Origin: Polytrichum commune
Taxonomy: Eukaryota; Streptophyta; Polytrichopsida; Polytrichales; Polytrichaceae
Direction: 5' to 3'
Assembly (NCBI GenBank): GCA_950295325.1
Contig: OX485804.1
Span: 16,926,001-16,990,000, forward strand
Length of the DNA stretch: 64,000 bases
Position numbers and translations under genes: made by a program
The notes under the pieces: generated by a model
Told to the model about the DNA's origin: nothing
Databases searched by the model: none
What the model saw: only the letters and a program-made list of their open reading frames with translations
Shown: positions 43,101 through 54,100 of the stretch, piece by piece
Numbering within the stretch: position 1 is the first letter of the stretch
Layout of the letters: each line of letters starts with the position of its first letter

Positions 43101-45487
43101 AAGATGTCTTTTTACTCTGTAGAGGTGCGAAGTAGTTCGTACACCATATCTGTCTGCGGACATAACTCCAAACAAATATCACAATAAGAACAAGGTGCAA
43201 ATGCCGACCAAAAATATTGACATTGTATGTTGCTGCTGAAAAAAACTACAATGTTTTACAAAATTTTGAAATTATAGTTTTCAATGTCGACATGACCCCC
43301 TTTTGTAGTTTATCAATAGTTTCAAAATTACATTTGTCGACTAATAATATTGACATTGTATATTTCATGTTCAAGAAACCTATGCATATTTTTACTTCTA
43401 TGTCCATTTACCTGCAAGACGTTTGGCAGGTTGAGGCGCTGTGCAAGCTGCGTGGCGATTGTGGATTTGCCAACACAAGCAGTGCCGCAGACAAGAATGA
43501 TGAGTGGCAGCCTTTGATGGTGGAACCTGATTCAACCGGAAAAAATTAAGGCATCATCGAAACCCTGTCCAGATTTCACCACAAATTTGGGCTAGAGGAT
43601 GATGCATATGCACCAATACAAGCTACAAATCCACCGTGGCAGAAATTAGAAATCTTTTCCGACTGACCTCAAAATTGTTGGTCACATTGAATTAGGGCTA
43701 CAAGGTTCACAATATCCTAAGATGTTACAAAAGGACTCTCACTAATGCACTTGTGATGTCAATTGGCATTCATAACAACAAAAATTATGTTACTTCACCG
43801 ATCTTCCAGTTTGTTAAGCAACCAACCTGGTCATCATCTTGTAGCGCTCGATGTATTCGCCCCCATAGTCACGTCGCTCCATGAGCTGCATCAACTCCAA
43901 TTTGCTAAATTAGATGGAAAGTTTGAAACATTGAAACATTGAAAGCCAGATGGAAAGCATTCCATTTCACATTTTGTTAAAAGTTTGCAGATGAGAGCAA
44001 TTTGTACCTTAAACAGATTAGCCTCCAAGTCGGACTGCGACCTGTAATAACCTCGGCCAGATCATGGCACATTTAGAATAAGCTCGAAGATTCAACCAAT
44101 CCGCACTAAGTTCGAACGTCTGAATTTGCTCATCTACAATGAGAATTTTTGCAGTTTGACAGAAATGAAGCTTGTCCAGAAGTGGGAGAATTACTTAGTA
44201 CATGAAAGAGCATCAGAGACGTATTAGAGAGCATATACAGAGAACTTACACATCCAGCAAGCTGTTATCAATGAGGAGTTTCTTGAGCTCCAGTGAAATT
44301 TTGACGGCCACATGATTTGGAATCTGAATCACCACCACAACAGTAGAAGTAGTAGTCTCACCACACCGAATCTGACGTAACACTATAAAATCACATCGAA
44401 ATAGAAAACTTTGTCATTGATCTCCTCGGTGTCGGTAATCAAAACTCGGGATCAACCTCGACATTCTCCAAATTTCTTTAGATTAAAACTAGGATCTGAC
44501 TCACACAGATGTGACAAGAATAGCACTCGGAATACAAGTAGCTTCGCTATATCTCCTTCACTCACATAGGCATTTGCACAGAGACTCACTCCAAATCTAA
44601 TGTTTCCTTGATACCGACACCGGAAACAAAAGCCACCAAATGGTGAAAATAGTGGGAGTACCTTGGTGACGACGAGCATGCGGCTGACCAAGAACCGAGA
44701 CAAGACATAGTAATGATCCGCATTGCTTCCCAGCCACACCTTCACCTGCCATTTCTCAACATCGATGTTACAAGTAATCATCACCTTTCAGATGCTAGCC
44801 TATATATTACCATCCTACCAGTAGTGAAGTTGGTTATACAAAGTGTGTTAAAGTATTTGGAATGGAAGAGGTCACCGAACATCGAGATATCTGTCTCCCT
44901 CCCTCATGTCGATGATGCTATCATCAAAAGTCGGTAAGTGTTTCTGCGAATACTTAGTATTTCAGATAGAATCATCGTCACTCAATTTGAAACTTCACTA
45001 ACGCCTAACCATGAGAACCATTAGATACGACCTCAACAACAAGAATGAGGTCGTGTCTAATTCTTTGAAATTTCAAAGTCTAATATCCACTCAAACTATC
45101 CATCACATTTTTTTGTTAGATTTATTCCGGTTGCAAGGATCATCATCATCGCCGCAGTAACCTAAGCCCACCATGCCTCACCTATGCTGTTAATCTATCT
45201 GCCATTTGCTAACTTAACCAACTGCCTAACAAGGAAATTCCATTTCCGTTCCATTTCTGCACACAAGAATCATAGAGCTTCTTCTTCTCTTCTACCTTGA
45301 CGAAATCATATTTCGAAGTGGCCCCTCGTGCACCTCGAACAGAAGAAGAAGAAGGAGAAGAAAGGTTGGTTGCAGCAGCAGCAGGAGAATGTTCGACATT
45401 CCCACTTCCACTACTGCATCCTCCTTCTTCGGATGCTTCCTTAATTTCTTCTGATGATGCCATACCCTTCCTCATAGTTGTTGCCAT
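40163..45487 (-). CDS. ATP-cone / 2-phosphoglycerate kinase-like P-loop protein
   Basis: Sixteen minus-strand exons: 45487-45296, 44745-44662, 44323-44250, 44041-44008, 43885-43827, 43526-43412, 43153-43116, 42956-42859, 42619-42564, 42296-42146, 41514-41396, 41336-41304, 41170-41108, 40907-40842, 40530-40456 and 40213-40163. All are GT-AG and stay in frame; total 1308 nt, 435 residues. Residues 1-60 are low-complexity Ser/Ala/Glu. Residues 60-148 resemble an ATP-cone (KVWLGSNADHYYVLSRFLV ... GGEYIERYKMMTR). The P-loop is GTACVGKST at 162-170, followed by TDMVYELLR, as in 2-phosphoglycerate kinases; VIIEG-type strand and PIVLKMADVDH are also typical. In archaea this fold makes 2,3-bisphosphoglycerate; in plants the related LPA1 proteins affect phytic acid. 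The substrate here is unknown. The C-terminus is helical (EKEALIKKLQTIQEYI). Confidence 0.85.
41597..42085. repeat. Tandem duplication in kinase intron 10
   Basis: About 240 bp at 41597-41838 is repeated at 41839-42085: CTAAATCTACTCAA, GTTTGCAAATAATGTTGG, AATCCTAGGTGA.AGCATGGA and TGATGGAGGAAGAGAAATGG. It lies in the intron between exons 10 and 11. Confidence 0.88.
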
Positions 45488-45650
45488 CTCCAACACTCAA
45501 CCCTCTCAAGTTCTTGCAAACTGGAAGCAATCAATCTTTCTTTCTTGCTCTCAAAACATCGCCGGTGGTGATGGTCGGTGGTGATTGCAAGGTGGAGATG
45601 CATAAGCTTGAGTTACAGCAGCAACCAACTCCAAGTCTTGAGTGCCTTCC

Positions 45651-45665
45651 ACTATATACTTATAA
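45651..45665 (-). promoter_or_regulatory. Candidate TATA box of the kinase gene
   Basis: TATAAGTATATAG on the minus strand about 165-175 bases upstream of the ATG. It is the only TATA-like match close to the start; use is inferred. Confidence 0.35.
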
Positions 45666-47696
45666 GGAAGGATCATCTCATGCCAAGGCGGCCCGTAGAC
45701 TTTTTCCTCTGCAACTGTTTAGTACGTCTGTTGGCTAAATCGGAGTCCCGAAACCAGGTTGACATGGTGTGCGTTCTTATTTAGAAAGCACATGCTGTAT
45801 AGTTGTACACCTACAGTTGTAGGCTCCTGTATAGAAACCTGGAGTAGAAAAATAGAAGACGAAGATTCCCGTAGGGGCCCACCCTTAGCGAGACCATCCT
45901 TTACCAGATGCAGATCCTCAAACAGTGGAAGATACTTAGGTTTAAGTTAGGTGAATCTTCAAACTTCCTAAACCTCCCAATGAACATCGATGTAAGTTAA
46001 GTAAATGGCGACAGTGACTTGGACTTTCGGCTCTCAGAAAGTTAACCCTAGCGTCAGAAAGTGCGCCAAAACAAAGTATTCAACTTACTGATGATCAGAT
46101 TTGAAGCTTTCAAGAAGCTTATCATCGTCTGCATCATCTTTACAACACATCCAGTAAGTCTTGAACTGTCAAACTCATGTGAATGTATGCTGACTCGATG
46201 GATGTGAATGGTAGAAGATTGTTAATGGATTTGTCTGGGCGGTGTCGGGAAGCCGAAGACGGTAACCTGCCATTCCAAGAAACAACTTACTTAAAGTGTT
46301 CTAGAAGCTCTTACTTTTTGTACGCGTGTACGGTGATAAATGAATGAACGAATGTCCCATCATCGCAATTAGAAGGAAAAATTATCATCAAAAGAATGAA
46401 TATACGGTTAAATCTAAGGTAAGTAGGTAAGGGGATATGCATCACAATAGTTTCACTTGACTTGTTTGTTATTATATTTTGTCGCTTTGAAACTCGGAGT
46501 CCAAGTTTACTAGTGTGCCTATAAGTACTACATAGCGTGTGAGGCAGAAGGAGTTAGAACAGCAGATTTTACCGCCGAAAGCTACTTCAGCTATTGTTTC
46601 CGAGAAATCCTTTTGACCACTTCTAGCTGAGTTCCGATGATGTATTCAAGCCTAGTCCGGGGAACCTCATTTTTCAAGGGAGATGGCCGCAGGATCTGTA
46701 TTACATATTAGAATTTAGAACTTACTACTCGAATCCCAATTCTAGGTCATGGCACTCTAGAGGCACCTTCAGCGACGCTTCAAAGTTTATTCGCAGAAAC
46801 ACATTTCGGAGGGGATTCCAATTTCGCTCGATGCGACGATATTGTACCATGGTACACAAATAACTCCAGTGTGAATTAATTCATATCCTCGTGTTTCGAC
46901 ATTTGATTTGTCGGCAACGAGAGTATTAGGCATTTGCAACTTCTGATCGCATGTCTGGTAGGGTTTGAAGTTTGTCTATCAATGTTCGTAACGTTGCGAC
47001 TTGAAGGTTAGGGTGTAAGGGTTTAGTGCAGTTTTGTGAATTCGATTGGGAACCACCTCTAGTTGAATCAGATTAGGGCAACTGGATGTGGAACTGGATG
47101 TTTAAGGAAGGATTAAGGAGGAATCAATCTCTGTTGAATGTTCTCTTTCACTCTCTCCCTCAATTAGGGTTTTTCAGATGGAGATTTTAGTGTGGCGCCC
47201 TAAGGCAAGGGAAGAAGGTACGTGAGAGCAGACAGGATGAAATGAATTGTTTGCTATTTTTGATAATAGGGATTAGGATTTGATAGAAATACTTTTCACT
47301 GTGAAGAGTATTGCTTTCTTAGCAGATAATAGCAACCAGGAAATCAACCTCCAAGGTCCACAATTCTGATCGTTGTACCTGCAAAAGTTTTGTCGACTCG
47401 TCTGGAAGCTGATAACAAATCAAGTAAGTTCATTTTGAGTAAACTCGAGAAAAATCTGCACCCGTGATTCTATGCTCGAAAGATTTTGGTGGCTTTATAA
47501 GCATGATATCCCATTTTTGTTAGTGGATTAGCTTTCAGAGGTGCAACTTTTGTAGAGCAAGTGTTGTAGCTTGTTTGGAACTTTCTGCTACTATTTCAAA
47601 ATATCCTTGTAAGAATCAATTTCACCATAACTGCCAATGTCCTTGTGTGTCATTCAGATTTGAATACACATGCTCTGACAAGTTTTGTGTCAACAG
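45666..47696. other. Shared upstream region between two divergent genes
   Basis: No protein gene is recognised. Near the right gene there are plausible spliced 5' UTR exons: one ending GGAAGAAG before GTACGTGAG (47217) and one at 47326-47423 bounded by TTCTTAGCAG and GTAAGTTC. These would belong to the zinc-ribbon gene that starts at 47710, which is inference from splice signals only. CAATTAGGGTTTTTCAG at 47160 is a start-region-like motif. Confidence 0.35.
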
Positions 47697-47709
47697 CAAC
47701 ACATCAAGA

Positions 47710-49639
47710 ATGGCAGTATACTAGTGAGTCCTCTCTCCCCTCCCCTATTTTCTTGGAGTTTTACTGTCAAAGTTTTAAGTAAAGAAGATCTAGAACTCTA
47801 TTTCTAAATTTTAGATCCTCATCTTTACATATCAAACCTATTTGTAATCGTTGGTGGAAAGTGTCCCCTATTCGAGTTATCCTTTTACTTAACGGAACTC
47901 TTGGTTGGGAGTTGGTCGTTTTGTTTGTATACAACACCTTCCATGTTGGGAAGGATTTTCGGTGTGAGCTTGGAGGTAGTAGTGTGGAGGTTTGAACAAA
48001 GAACATCTTTTAATGGGTTCATTGAGGATCACACAGCATGCCAAGAGGTGCTGAGAATAAGTTTGGCCCTCAATGAACCAAAAGAGGTTGCGCTTCGTTA
48101 GAATTCAAACACTACCTCCGAGCATGCACCAGAACTGGAAAGAAAAGAAATTATTGTGACTTGGTATGGAAGACAACCAATGGAAAATTGTAGGAGACCA
48201 ACTCTCGATGTAAAAGTCCCATTGAGTTATAGGATAACTCTCATTATCTTTTGAAGTCAGTGGATGATAGAGGGTGATACTTTGGTCATCAGCAAATGTA
48301 AGTTTAGGAGTGCACTCCTAAACATAAGCAGGCCTTATATGGACCTTTTAAGCCCTTCACCCACTTTTCCTAGGGTGCAAAATGCGCAATTAGTGTGAGA
48401 TGATTGCCAATCCCAAGTTGTGTCCGTAGCCATGTACCTTGTCATTTTCGGAGCTCACATGAATATCTTATTCATTTTCAAAGTGAAGATTCTTGTGGGC
48501 ATTAAATGGTCATATGGGATCCCTCCCCTTCCCCCATTTATGTTGACTATTGAGCTTAGAATGGTTAACATATTTTGAGCACATAGTCCAATCTCTCTTT
48601 AACACTTGGTGTCCTTTTGGTGTCCGTTCGCACATCCACAACTAGCCACACACCATTCAAACAAAGCTGTCTCATTAGAACATATGACCAATAAAAGGCC
48701 CGTGTACTTGTAGTTGAACTTGGATCAGGTTGAATACTCACACTTGTCTTGATTGTTTTTAGTGAAGTTTTCAGCCTTAAGGTATGTGGGTGTTATTCGG
48801 TTAGTTTTTCATGTTCTTCAACTTCTCCCGATTCGATTTACACAACAAAATTTATGTTGCATTAGCAAATCTATGATGAACATTAGCAAACATTAGCAAA
48901 AATCACATTGAATATCTGATTTCTCCTCATTTCGTCATGGTTACCAAAAGTGCATGTTTGTTGATTCCTCAACTGAATATATAGGTCCTCCCAATTGTGT
49001 TCTGAGTGTGGAGTAGTTAGGAAAGTCTGAAGACATAGTCGAATCTCTTCTAGATATGTGTCTGCATGGTGTTTGTTCTTCAATCGTCACCGAACCACAC
49101 ACCAATCACATATAGGTGTCCGATTCAGAAAAGTAACTGAATAACACCCACTTACTTTTAGTTGAACTTGGATCAGGTTGAATTCTCGTGCACTTGTCTT
49201 GTTTTTATTATTTTTAGTAAAGTATTCAGCTTTTTGCAAGCAGATGAAACCCTAAATTTAAAAAATCGATCTGGTGTGCAGCTGTAAAGGGTGCAATCGG
49301 TGCCTCAACCTCAACGATGAATTTTTGTACCCGCCAAACGCATACTTTGATGCAGGAAATAAAGGGTCGGTATCATTCTCGGCAGTCGATAAAAGCGATT
49401 ACCGCGAGAAGGAGCAGGTTAAATGCTTCCCCTTTTTTGAGACATTGGACTCATGGGGTATCCAGAGACGCAGAACAAAATTGATTTGTGCTGCTTGCGG
49501 AAAACTTTTGGGATACATTTACAACGATGGGCCTGCAGACGCACCCGGGATTGGGCGGAATGGATTTGGCCACACACAAATGATCCCTCGACACCCCCGT
49601 TATCGTATGAAGAAGGAATCTTTGCGGATTTCTGGGTAG
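47710..49639 (+). CDS. Small zinc-ribbon protein, At4g08330-like
   Basis: Two coding exons: 47710-47723 (14 nt, MAVYY with the last codon split) and 49282-49639, giving 123 residues. The tiny first exon was located because the acceptor at 49281 leaves a split codon, and ATGGCAGTATACTA followed by GTGAGT upstream completes it, recreating the family start YxCxxCxxCLNL. Cys pairs C6-x2-C9 and C74-x2-C77 should bind one zinc. KCFPFFETLDSWGIQRRRTKL and CAACGKLLGYIY are the family core; plant relatives are annotated as uncharacterised, chloroplastic in Arabidopsis (family knowledge). No transit peptide is visible in this short N-terminus. The C-terminus is basic (RHPRYRMKKESLR). The 1.56-kb intron hosts two M1 elements. 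Function unknown. Confidence 0.85.
48371..48672 (-). mobile_element. M1 MITE-like repeat, subfamily F1, copy 4
   Basis: Minus-strand copy in the intron of the zinc-ribbon gene. On the plus strand it shows GGAGCTCACATGAATATCTT, ATTTTCAAAGTGAAGATTCT, GTTGACTATTGAGCTTAGAA, CATAGTCCAATCTC and TTTTGGTGTCC, the complement of the F1 landmarks. Confidence 0.85.
48777..49156 (-). mobile_element. M1 MITE, subfamily F2, copy 2
   Basis: Left end TTAAGGTATGTGGGTGTTAT is well preserved; the right end (AATAACACCCACTTAC) is slightly decayed. It lies in the intron of the zinc-ribbon gene, about 105 bases from F1 copy 4. Confidence 0.85.
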
Positions 49640-49962
49640 TGGGTGATGAACGATATTCTTCCATCTGTTTTGTTTTGTGACAAGAGATTATCGTTTTAAA
49701 GTGTTAACCTTACGATCATTTATTTATTTATTTTAGGCCTTACTCCTTAGAGATTGAGTGATAAAAGAAGAGTGATCTTGGTTTGTGTCCACAAGTTCAC
49801 CTTGTTTTTCTACAGGTTCTTGAGTGCTACGGATATTTTATGTATGTGTTCAATTTTACATATACAAAGTGTGAATATAATAGCAATGTAACATTAAATT
49901 TTGCAGTTTTAACTTGACGACTTGTTTATTGGAGCTCACATGCCCTGCGTGTGTTGTGTAGA
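49640..49962. other. 3' flank of the zinc-ribbon gene
   Basis: Likely 3' UTR and spacer. TTTATTTATTTATTTTAG (49721-49736) is the only notable motif. Confidence 0.5.
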
Positions 49963-50332
49963 TAAGGGATACGGATGTTATTCAATTACTTTTCTTAATC
50001 AGACACCTATATTTGATTGGTGTGTGGTTAGGTGACGATCAAAGCACAAAAACCGTAAAGACACATGTTTAAAAGAGATAACTATGTCTTCAATTTTCAT
50101 TAACTGCTCCGCACTCAAGAGTGAACACAAGTTGGGAGGACCTATTGTATTTAGTTATCAAATCAACAAGTATGCCACTTCAAATAACCAGAACTACTCA
50201 GGAAATCCAATTTTCATATCCGATTTCTGATCATGCTTCATTATAGATTTGCAACACAATTTCCATGGTGTAAATCTAATCAATAGAAGTTGGAGTACAT
50301 GAAATGAAACCGGATGACACCCACATACCTTA
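49963..50332 (+). mobile_element. M1 MITE, subfamily F2, copy 3
   Basis: Inverted ends TAAGGGATACGGATGTTATT and GATGACACCCACATACCTTA; body shared with the copy at 52756 (TATTTGATTGGTGTGTGGTT, AAGACACATGTTTAAAAGAG, CTGATCATGCTTCATTATAG). Confidence 0.85.
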
Positions 50333-50551
50333 TGGAAGACTGCCCAAAATGAGAGCTTCAACCTTTGAAGCCCTTGCTTCAACAACAATCTTTGGCATTG
50401 AACTATCCTGTCCCAATGAAAGCTGCATGCGTCAACTAGCGCTGTTATGCAATAGGAACCATGCTAATGACAATAATCAACTTTAAGTTTTCTTGATGCT
50501 GTTCAGGTAGATGGGTCTTTGATTGTTACTTTTTCTGACTAGCCCACTTCT

Positions 50552-50875
50552 TGGGGACATGAAACACACAATTAGTACAAGATGGTTCACAAGTCCAAAT
50601 CAAGGCCGCAGCCACTTTCCTTGTAATTTTGGAGCTCACATGGACTTCTTATTCATAATCAAAGTGAAAATTCTCATGCTCATTAAATTGGTCATATAGG
50701 TTCTCCCCAATTATGTTGAGTATTGAGTTTACAATGGTTGCCATATTTGAGCACGTCATCCAATCTGTTTTGAACAAATGTTTTCTAGGGATCTGTCATT
50801 GTTGCCACACCTAACCACATACTGCTCAAATATGGGTGTCCTAATAAGGAAAGCAACTAAATACTTTGATCATCT
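50552..50875 (-). mobile_element. M1 MITE-like repeat, subfamily F1, copy 5
   Basis: Complement of F1. It retains an outer end on the right (GGAAAGCAACTAAATACTTTG) that corresponds to the F2 left end, showing that F1 and F2 share their first part. Confidence 0.8.
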
Positions 50876-51188
50876 TAAACATCAAAGTTTTCATTGAAAT
50901 GAAATACTGCTTAGCAAATTACAGAATTTTATTAGAGAGCCTCCTCAGATTCATGCATACTAGGCACTATAACACCTGAACTATTATGCAAGACAACTGC
51001 TTCTTCCCAAAATGCTTAATGTGTTTCGCTTCCACAAATGGCGCCTAAAACTCATACCAAAAGAACATCTTCGTGCAAATTTTTTGAACCAAAGCAAAAA
51101 TAGGTTTAAAAATTTTACTCAATGCTGGCAGAAGCTGCTTTTAAATCTACAACAGGACATTTGTCATCCTCATAGCAACCGAATCAAA

Positions 51189-54100
51189 TCAACTCGTAGT
51201 TGGTACTCCCGAGTCCCCTGGCCTATTTAGTGGATCATGAGTTCCATGAATATTCTTGCTGATTTTTGAGGCCACCACTGTGGGCGCATCAACATGCATT
51301 ACCATTTTCTCAAAGGCAATAGACATCAAGGGTTTTCCAGTAAGCATTGATAGCACATCAGAACTCTGGTCACAACTTTCTCCTTTGTTCTCTTCAGTTT
51401 TTTGAGAGGGTGGTGACACACGTGCTGCTGCAACTGGTCTCACCCTGAAAATAAAACGCCGAAGGTTAGTAATACTGAATGCAGTTTTTATGATAAAGTT
51501 ATCCTTAGAGTCTCTCAAAAACTCATGATTTGTAGAGTTTTGGCACAATTTTGACATTTAACAAAGGAGCGTTCAAGTAGTGTCAGAACCCCTAATCTTA
51601 GAAAGAAAGAAAGAAAGAAAGAAGCAATGATCTTCATGTCCATGACTAATCAACAAATCAATTTCCCGTAGAATTTGAGTTATTTGTTGTCTCATTTATG
51701 ATATGAGTTTATGATTGATATTCAATATTGATCAACCTCTTTTGTTAAGTGCTTATCTGACTTGACCATTCAAAACTAGGCCAATTGAATTGGGGATAAT
51801 ATGAGAATGTCAGCATTGCCTTTAGCCAACATTGTTGGTAAGCCTGAAAAACCAGAGACTCGTTTAGAGAGTGTGAAGTTTGAGACTCAACCTGCAGTTT
51901 AAGTTGCAAGAGTACTTCAAAAGCTCTGGCTGTTGTTTGGTCTTCCCACTGAAAATGAACCAAAAACAAATCATCATGTGTCAAGTCAAAATTTTAAACT
52001 TAACACAATCACAAATTACATGTAACTAAGCATTACCTCCCCATATATTAAAATGCAATACTACAACGGGGTTAAAAATGGCCAAACAATAATTTGATGA
52101 CAGATTTTATCATTACAACTATCCAGCAGTCTGTACAAAAGGATTCTAGAGAAGCTGCTTGCAAATCCAAAAAGTAGTGACTTGGACGAATTTATGACTC
52201 CCAATTTTGATCCACATTTGTAGACAATACATAAGCAAGCTGAAATTTCCCACCTGAAGCTTGGAAGTGGCATCTGAATTTTAGGACCAAGCCATCCTGA
52301 TCCTTCAGCACCCAATCCAGCTGCAAAGGAGAAAATAAGAGAAAAAATGTATCAACATTGAGATCGTGATCACCATTGCAAGATTTCAGTCTCGCAAACA
52401 TTTCTTGCCACTAAGATGACTCCAAGGTAACTGGGCCTAAAGGGAACAATTTTAATTTAGCACGTGATTAGTACGAGACGATTCGCAAATCCAAATCAAG
52501 GCCATAGCCGATGTCCTCCTAATTTTCAGAGCTCATGTGAATATCTTATTCAATATTGAAGTGAAGGTTTTACTTCCTCTTGAATGACCGCATAGGTCCC
52601 CCCAAGTTATGTTGATTGTTGAACCTAGAATTAGTTAACCTCAAATTTAAAGCGCGTCGTCCAATCTCTTTTAAACACATGATGTCTTTTTGGTGCGTGG
52701 CTAATTACAAGTGGACCACTTATCTCATAGCACTTTCCTGATGTTGGGAATTGACTTAAGGTATGCAGGTGTTATTTGGTTACTTTTCTTTGATTGGAAA
52801 CCTATATTTGATTGGTGTGTGGTTCAGTGAGAATCAAAGAACAAACATCATGAAGACACATGTTTAAAAGAGATTGGACTATGACTTCAAACTTTAATAA
52901 CTGCTCTACACTCAATAGTCAACACAATTGGGACAACCTATGCATTCAGTTAAGGAATCAACAAAACATGCACTTCCGACAACCAAAACTAAATCATGAG
53001 AGGTCTGATTTTCAATCTGATTTTGCTGATGCTTCATTGTAGATTTGCTATTGCAACGCAAGTTTTATTAAGTAAATCTAATTGGTAGAAATTTTAGAAT
53101 ATGAAAAACGAACCAAATAACACCCACATACCTTAAACCTTTGAAGAGGTGGTAAGAAAGTTAGGGTGTACCATTGCTAAGATCAATATTGCAGAGTGGT
53201 CTTCGTTTGCTTCCATTGGTCTCTGATATTTCAACACTAAGGTTTTGTTCTTGAGGAGCCTTTTTTTTGTGTAATATGTTCCACCATGGATGCCGATGTC
53301 CAAGTTGATCTCTACTGCACATCTGCCTCAAATTTGCAACTCTAGGCATTTTATAAGGCAAGGACCACCCGAAATTTATCAACGAAACTAAAAATTAGAA
53401 TGGAAATAGACTAAGAGATTAGAGGCATTTATAATTTTATAGTTGTGAGCTCACCAATGAAAATTGTGCTGTTTGACTCGGTAGACCAACCTCCTGTATC
53501 AAAAGTCCAATTACACAGCACACCTTCAATCATATGTCAGAGGAAATAAAAGTATCAAACAATATAAGGTAAGCGGGCTTTTCATAGTCACATTTTTTCA
53601 TAGGACAACTATATTTGAGTGGTGTGTGATTAGGTGTGGATCTAAGAACAGACACCAAAAAGACAATATGTGTTGAAAAGAGATTGAACTATGTGCTCAA
53701 AATCGGCTAACCATTCTAAGCTCAATAGTCAACAGAATCATTTGGGGGGGGCGCTATATGACCATATAATGATTTCGAGAATCTTCACTTTAATATGAAA
53801 TAGATGAGCTCCAAAAACTATGAGGCAAATGGCTACAGACACAACTTCAAATTTGCAATTCTCTCAAACTAATTGCATGTTGTGTCCATTTAAGGCCCTC
53901 TTACCCTAATCATAAAAGCTGTAAAGATTCAGCTTCATTTGAGCCATTAATACCTAAATACTATTGATGATGATGATGATTCACATTCTTATAAATATTT
54001 ATTGAAGTAAATAAAAATAATAAATATTTCAAAAACTAAAAAAACTAGAGAGAAGTTTATTAACCTTGATGCCATGTTCACAAGCCTCCTTGCTGTTTAC

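Noticed and set aside
46675-46960. Possible upstream coding exon of the zinc-ribbon gene (MAAGSV start)
   Set aside because: The frame stops after eight codons and the split-codon exon at 47710 explains the gene start better.
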